Positions 7,401 to 10,199 of a DNA stretch of 10,199 bases are shown piece after piece. The DNA is from Balneolaceae bacterium. GTDB lineage: Bacteria > Bacteroidota > Rhodothermia > Balneolales > Balneolaceae. The notes beneath the pieces are model-generated. The model worked only from the letters and a program-made list of their open reading frames with translations, ran no database searches and was not told the DNA's origin. The stretch covers positions 1 through 10,199 of the forward strand of contig SLKH01000350.1 of assembly GCA_007134665.1 (NCBI GenBank), read 5' to 3'. The position numbers and the translations under genes are program-made. Numbering within the stretch: position 1 is the stretch's first letter; every line of letters starts with the position of its first letter.

Positions 7401-10180
7401 TATTTCTGAATGACCACCCTCCGAGCTATGTTGATGAAGTACAGGAAGCCATCCAGCAGTCGATTGAAACATCAATGGACAGGGAGTATTTAAATAAAAA
7501 TGGTGGTGTTTTTGTTCAGCGTACAGATAAGATGCCGGATGAAGATCTGACGTTACTTTTAACTGTAGCCCATGCAGTATTTGAAAAAAAGTTGCCGGAT
7601 TTGTCACGGCCACGACCTGAACCTGAAATCAAATCCTGGATTAATGGTGATCTGAACGATTCTTACCAACCAGTGGATTTTCGTGACACGAAGTCTTCTG
7701 ATGATGAATCTCAGGATTCCGGTCTCCTGCATTTTAATGGGTATGGTGGATTTTCTGAAAATGGTGATGAATATCATATTGTAATCAAACCGGATCATGA
7801 AACCGGATATCCGGATGTACCGCCAGCTCCCTGGATCAATGTGATATCAAACCCGGATTTTGGATTCACCGCTACAGAGCGTGGTGCCGGTTATACCTGG
7901 AGTGAGAACAGCAGGGAGAATAAACTCACAAACTGGTCGAATGATCCGGTTGAAGACCCACACTCAGAAGCATTTTATATCCGGGATGAAGACAGTAAAT
8001 GCTATTGGTCGCCGGTTCCCGGTCCGGTGCCGGGCTCTGGTGATTACCGTGTTATTCACGGGTTTGGATATACCAGGTTCATGCATCAGTCACAAAAACT
8101 GGAGCAGGAGCTTATCCAGTTTGTACCGGCCAAAGGTGCTTTGAAAATTTCAAAACTCACGATTACGAATAAAGATTCAAAAGATAGAAAATTATCTGTA
8201 TTCAGGTACCTGGATCGTGTACTGGGAATTGATCGATTGGCTTCATCACGATTTGTTATTTCCGAGTTTTCCGGAAAATCAAGAACTCTTTTTGCGGCTA
8301 ACCATTATAACAATGAGTTTGCAGGGCGTTCAGCTTTTTCTGCAATTCTGAATTCTGCCGCCGAAAGTGAATTGAAATATACAACAAACCGCACTCATTT
8401 TATCGGCCGTAACCGAACTCTGAGCAGGCCTCTTGCACTTTCCGGGGCCGAAGGCCTGAATAATGAATTGGTCAATAGCGGTGACCCTTGTGCAGCATTT
8501 CAGACACTCATTCAAATCTCTCCGGGGGAAAAAGTGTCTCTTTACTTCCTTGAGGGTGAAAGCCGGACCAGAAAAGATGCTGAATCCGTCATAGAAAGAT
8601 ATTCTGATCCTGATCAGATTGAATCTCAATTCGAATTGGTGAAAGATCAATGGAAGTCAAAATTGACTCGCATTCAGGTGGAAACACCGGATTCGTCTAT
8701 TAACCAGATGCTCAATGGCTGGCTGATGTATCAGAACCTGTCGAGCAGAATGTGGGCAAGAACTGCCTTTTATCAGGCAGGAGGTGCTTTCGGTTTTCGT
8801 GATCAGTTGCAGGATTCAATGGCCGCACTTTATGTGGATCCAAACCTGACGAGAAATCAGTTACTTATTCATGCAGCAAACCAGTTCAGCAAGGGGGATG
8901 TTTTGCATTGGTGGCATCCGCCAACAGGCCGGGGAATCCGATCCAAAATTACAGATGACAGGCTTTGGCTGCCGTTTGTAACTGATTTCTATATTGAAAG
9001 TACCGGAGATATTGAAGTACTGAAGGAAGAGGTTCCTTATATCACAGCACGCGTACTGGAGGATTATGAACATGAAGTTTATTTACAACCGGAATTGTCA
9101 AATGACAAAGGGACTCTCTATGAACACTGCTGCAAAGCGATTGAGGTTTCTCTCGATTTTGGTGAACATGGACTCCCTTTGATGGGCGCCGGCGACTGGA
9201 ACGACGGGATGAACCGGGTTGGTGAACACGGCAAGGGAGAAAGTGTTTGGCTCGGATTTTTCATGTACAATATATTGGTTCATTTTGCAAAGATCTGCAA
9301 GCAGATGGATGATCCCGAACGTGCGAAACAATACCGGAAAACAGCAAAAGAATTGAAATCAAACCTGAACAAACATGGGTGGGATGGAGATTGGTATTTA
9401 CGTGCATATTATGACGACGGGACTCCACTTGGCTCTGCTGTTAATGATGAATGCAAAATAGATGCAATTTCCCAGGCATGGTCGGTAATTTCGGGTGTAG
9501 CCTCCGAAACCAGGGGAAGTAAAGCACTTGCTTCCGTCGAAAAGCATCTGATTTCAGAGCACGATAAAATCATTCGTTTATTATCTCCGCCGTTTGATGA
9601 GACGGAGAAAAATCCCGGATATATTAAGGGTTATATTCCCGGTGTTCGTGAGAATGGCGGCCAGTATACGCATGGGGCGTTGTGGGTTATCAAAGCCCTG
9701 GCTGAATCGGGTATGGGTGAAAAAGCAGTGAAGTACCTCAGAATGATCAATCCGGTCAACCATGCTCTGAACAAAGAGCAGGTGATGCAGTATAAAGTCG
9801 AGCCTTTTGTCGTTGCGGCTGATGTTTATGGTGAACAGCCGCTTACAGGAATGGGGGGCTGGACATGGTACACCGGCTCAGGAGGATGGATGTATCGGGT
9901 TATTCTTGAATCTATACTCGGTTTCAGGTTGGAAAAAGATGCGATTTTATTAAATCCATCGATCTCGCAGGAGTGGCCGGGTTATCGAATGGATATTTTG
10001 CTGAGGGATGACAAAACTGTATATCAAATAGAAATTGAGAACCCGGATAAGCTGCAGTCCGGCCGTTTAGAGGGGAAAATTGATAACAAGAATGTCTCTT
10101 TTAATAAAAAACCCGCACGGATCAATGTGAAAATGGATGGTTCAAAACACGATGTGAAGTTAAAAATAGTAGGGTTTTGA
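1487..10180 (+). CDS. ndvB: Cyclic beta-1,2-glucan synthase (GT84 - GH189 - GH94 multidomain membrane enzyme)
   Basis: This 2,897-residue protein is close in length to Brucella Cgs and rhizobial NdvB (about 2,830-2,870). It would make cyclic beta-1,2-glucan from UDP-glucose at the inner membrane. Residues 1-400 are a soluble N-terminal region with the family-typical AEWLIDNF and GEIWAVPIMVRL. Hydrophobic segments lie near 406-428, 433-455, 819-833, 838-855, 885-905, 943-961 and 964-985. The GT84 domain between them shows D523 (LLSDFTD), DAD at 626-628, D740 (SHDLIES) and RNHRW at 771-775, i.e. a D, DxD, D, RxxRW set. The glucoamylase-like/GH189 cyclisation domain (about 1000-1530) has RTSPTNIG at 1042-1049, STVDSGNL at 1108-1115, ASEAR with E1337 and WGFSES with E1423. 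Two GH94-type halves follow. The second is complete, with FGFRDQLQD at 2435-2443, HWWHPP at 2474-2479 and GDWNDG at 2569-2574, the family's general-acid motif. The start is the only ATG after an in-frame TAA at 1469-1471. No frameshift or stop interrupts it. No Shine-Dalgarno is evident and no exporter gene adjoins it. Confidence 0.96.
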   Translation: MIENSTVSFNIDFLRESSRNLAEKHNLASDSKVIRQVKPILDDSKHVLNEAYKTLSRLAKKDQEISPAAEWLIDNFYIIQEQIVQVEYDFPKEYQRSIPSISEGEFKGLPRIYELVLNLINHTDNLVDVNVLSEYIQSYQEVRTLMQGEIWAVPIMVRLILIQNLANKAKRILYRKKVRSDVLDFIKILEEKDSDEPGVVTNQISGWVNSYSNKTGAPLHLIELFNQLQSSGYLYDEQKRWFNYRVRQYDLTLDEAFHIEAQMQSRLQVSIQNAVASLRYTSETDWQDFAEECSIVDQILRLDPAGHYPLMDFQTRDRYRKVVEQLSRRSGHSETEIAELVLLMTEKKSNEKSSAPSDTLQNPDLVKNHVGYFLIGEGYREIVSESGYKMPIKEKINLKLEQKTSLYLVAIGLHTLVLLAILWLATGAISDSIGMSVALILIALFPAMDLSVSAINRFFAFFLPPRILPKMKYEDGIPDSARTMVVVPTMFTSPGDVRRQVEFLEIRSLANTDPSLQFALLSDFTDAKDKHLEGDQEILDAASDAIRELNKKYNSRFGDKFFVLHRERLWNESENVWMGWERKRGKLEEFNRLLCDSSEETSYTLIEGDFIDSIQSLPVQFVITLDADTKLPPDSARDLVRTISHPMNRAWYNPKEKRITRGYGVVQPRISIPPESARQTWFSRIFSGNVGIDPYSTAVSDIYQDMSGEAVFTGKGIYDVRAFHKVLDNRFPDNRVLSHDLIESTYARAGLATDIELFDDYPSTYASFSNRNHRWARGDWQIATWLFSKVPARDGKQENTINLLSKWKIFDNLRRTLNPFFLTIFFIAGWFWLPGNAWIWTAAAFGILAFPIYVTLSSDLLNRPARVRWKLYVEKVRANLKINTIQSLFTLIILPHQAITYLDAIFRSLYRIKISKKWLLEWRTASHTERTSPNSMGAYIRSMIFPVLFAVAILITAVMMAPHSLWVIGPFFLIWVCSPVYLWYVSQPLKKKKVPIGEDDIRSLRLIARRTWFYFERFVNEDHSCLPPDNYQEEPSLNPVDRTSPTNIGLALVSTQIAYNMGYITFGELLERVNRTLDSMNQLERYHGHFYNWYDIKLGEVLNPRYISTVDSGNLAAGLIVIKEAVKKEMKTRGVNRNIWKGIRDTTLTVRDIFDEYRISGELPDDSIQRLIHFTTSILEKLEKLDSEEKPDKMDLLRSLKEDATSLNSIDLLPLGSRLADQQMEDLYYWLDSPLRQIEKTIYEFRNLTLPDEIDVDKYSVEELYTLIENETDYETSGQLLKKWKKQAAEVITVCEKFVDEMDFSFLYLKKRGLFSIGYNVEKAQLDKGTYDLLASEARIASYIAIAKADIPVEHWFRLSRRLTSLNKNEILLSWGGTMFEYLMPMLFMRSYPDTLINHTYENVVRWQREYGESRNQPWGFSESAYYFLNIDLHYQYRAFGAPGLGLKRGLAEEYVVAPYATLLSLMVDPDKSLENLEEIKKIGGFGLHGFYDAIDFTPSRMQDKQSYELVKTYMAHHHGMGLIAIENMINDWRIHDYFHSDPRIQGCELILQEKIPRGVPIKEPHPIEVELESGEQETVQHVVEHVGIDQIDSSPPRVFLLSNGKYSTAVSHTGSGVSKINDIALNGWEPDPTTDPLGMFFYVRDLQTGTYWSSMHQPVKRKPDRYDSWYHNGKIVTSRVDEWIETTTEICVSPDDAMEFRKMTLTNYSEKNRTLEVTSYAEVVLNRLADHRSHPAFSKLFIQTDYLAEHHALVARRRPRSEEDETLWLVHTFAGREQDDLTEPLQYETERSAFIGRGRSLSHPAAMDEGGRLKGSLGNVSDPVVSLRKKFTLGPGEKVQFTFGLGFAKSREEAVKMADTYDNQYATNRVFDLAEVYGSVELNHLAITSKQSHYFQKLASYVLYPDKRFRTDEKRLVINRKKQRDLWVYGISGDLPLIIFRINDIDQLKGVKTLLKAHSFWRMKGLSAELLFLNDHPPSYVDEVQEAIQQSIETSMDREYLNKNGGVFVQRTDKMPDEDLTLLLTVAHAVFEKKLPDLSRPRPEPEIKSWINGDLNDSYQPVDFRDTKSSDDESQDSGLLHFNGYGGFSENGDEYHIVIKPDHETGYPDVPPAPWINVISNPDFGFTATERGAGYTWSENSRENKLTNWSNDPVEDPHSEAFYIRDEDSKCYWSPVPGPVPGSGDYRVIHGFGYTRFMHQSQKLEQELIQFVPAKGALKISKLTITNKDSKDRKLSVFRYLDRVLGIDRLASSRFVISEFSGKSRTLFAANHYNNEFAGRSAFSAILNSAAESELKYTTNRTHFIGRNRTLSRPLALSGAEGLNNELVNSGDPCAAFQTLIQISPGEKVSLYFLEGESRTRKDAESVIERYSDPDQIESQFELVKDQWKSKLTRIQVETPDSSINQMLNGWLMYQNLSSRMWARTAFYQAGGAFGFRDQLQDSMAALYVDPNLTRNQLLIHAANQFSKGDVLHWWHPPTGRGIRSKITDDRLWLPFVTDFYIESTGDIEVLKEEVPYITARVLEDYEHEVYLQPELSNDKGTLYEHCCKAIEVSLDFGEHGLPLMGAGDWNDGMNRVGEHGKGESVWLGFFMYNILVHFAKICKQMDDPERAKQYRKTAKELKSNLNKHGWDGDWYLRAYYDDGTPLGSAVNDECKIDAISQAWSVISGVASETRGSKALASVEKHLISEHDKIIRLLSPPFDETEKNPGYIKGYIPGVRENGGQYTHGALWVIKALAESGMGEKAVKYLRMINPVNHALNKEQVMQYKVEPFVVAADVYGEQPLTGMGGWTWYTGSGGWMYRVILESILGFRLEKDAILLNPSISQEWPGYRMDILLRDDKTVYQIEIENPDKLQSGRLEGKIDNKNVSFNKKPARINVKMDGSKHDVKLKIVGF

Positions 10181-10199
10181 ACGAGTTGAAGATCTCAGA

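Noticed and set aside
7860..8144. 94-codon open frame on the + strand
   Set aside because: It is an alternative frame within conserved GH94-type coding sequence of the synthase and has no independent support.
10181..10199. Tail after the synthase stop codon
   Set aside because: It is too short to show a terminator hairpin or the start of another gene.

Overview
The window is dominated by one very large gene. Most of it (1487-10180, + strand) encodes a 2,897-residue multidomain membrane enzyme that I recognise as a cyclic beta-1,2-glucan synthase (the NdvB/ChvB/Cgs family). At the left edge a second gene runs the other way (1040 down to 1, - strand) and is cut by the window boundary. It encodes an outer-membrane beta-barrel of the Omp85/BamA type. 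The two genes are divergent and separated by 446 bases of AT-rich intergenic DNA (1041-1486). The last 19 bases (10181-10199) after the synthase stop codon hold nothing I can call.

Organism: an outer-membrane barrel protein and a periplasmic-glucan synthase point to a diderm (Gram-negative type) bacterium. Both genes have moderate, slightly AT-leaning base composition. Neither start has a clear Shine-Dalgarno sequence, which is common in Bacteroidota and Balneolota-like lineages. The codon usage is unlike the GC-rich Alphaproteobacteria in which this synthase was first studied. I lean towards the Bacteroidota/Balneolota/Rhodothermota neighbourhood, but this is an impression and not a demonstrated placement.

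The synthase carries every expected module in the expected order: a cytoplasmic N-terminal region, a membrane-embedded GT84 glucosyltransferase, a glucoamylase-like/GH189 cyclisation domain, a first GH94-like half without the catalytic motif, and a complete C-terminal GH94 phosphorylase-like half. From family knowledge, it would polymerise glucose from UDP-glucose into a beta-1,2 chain, trim the chain to length by phosphorolysis, and close it into a ring. No exporter (NdvA/ChvA-type ABC transporter) or glucan-modifying gene lies within the window. A functional link between the synthase and the divergent barrel protein cannot be shown from this sequence.

I did not find a mobile element, CRISPR array, RNA gene or clearly undescribed system here. 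The most noteworthy points are the complete cyclic-glucan synthase in what is probably a non-proteobacterial genome, its internal duplication with one half lacking the catalytic acid, and the partial Omp85 barrel that begins without POTRA domains.
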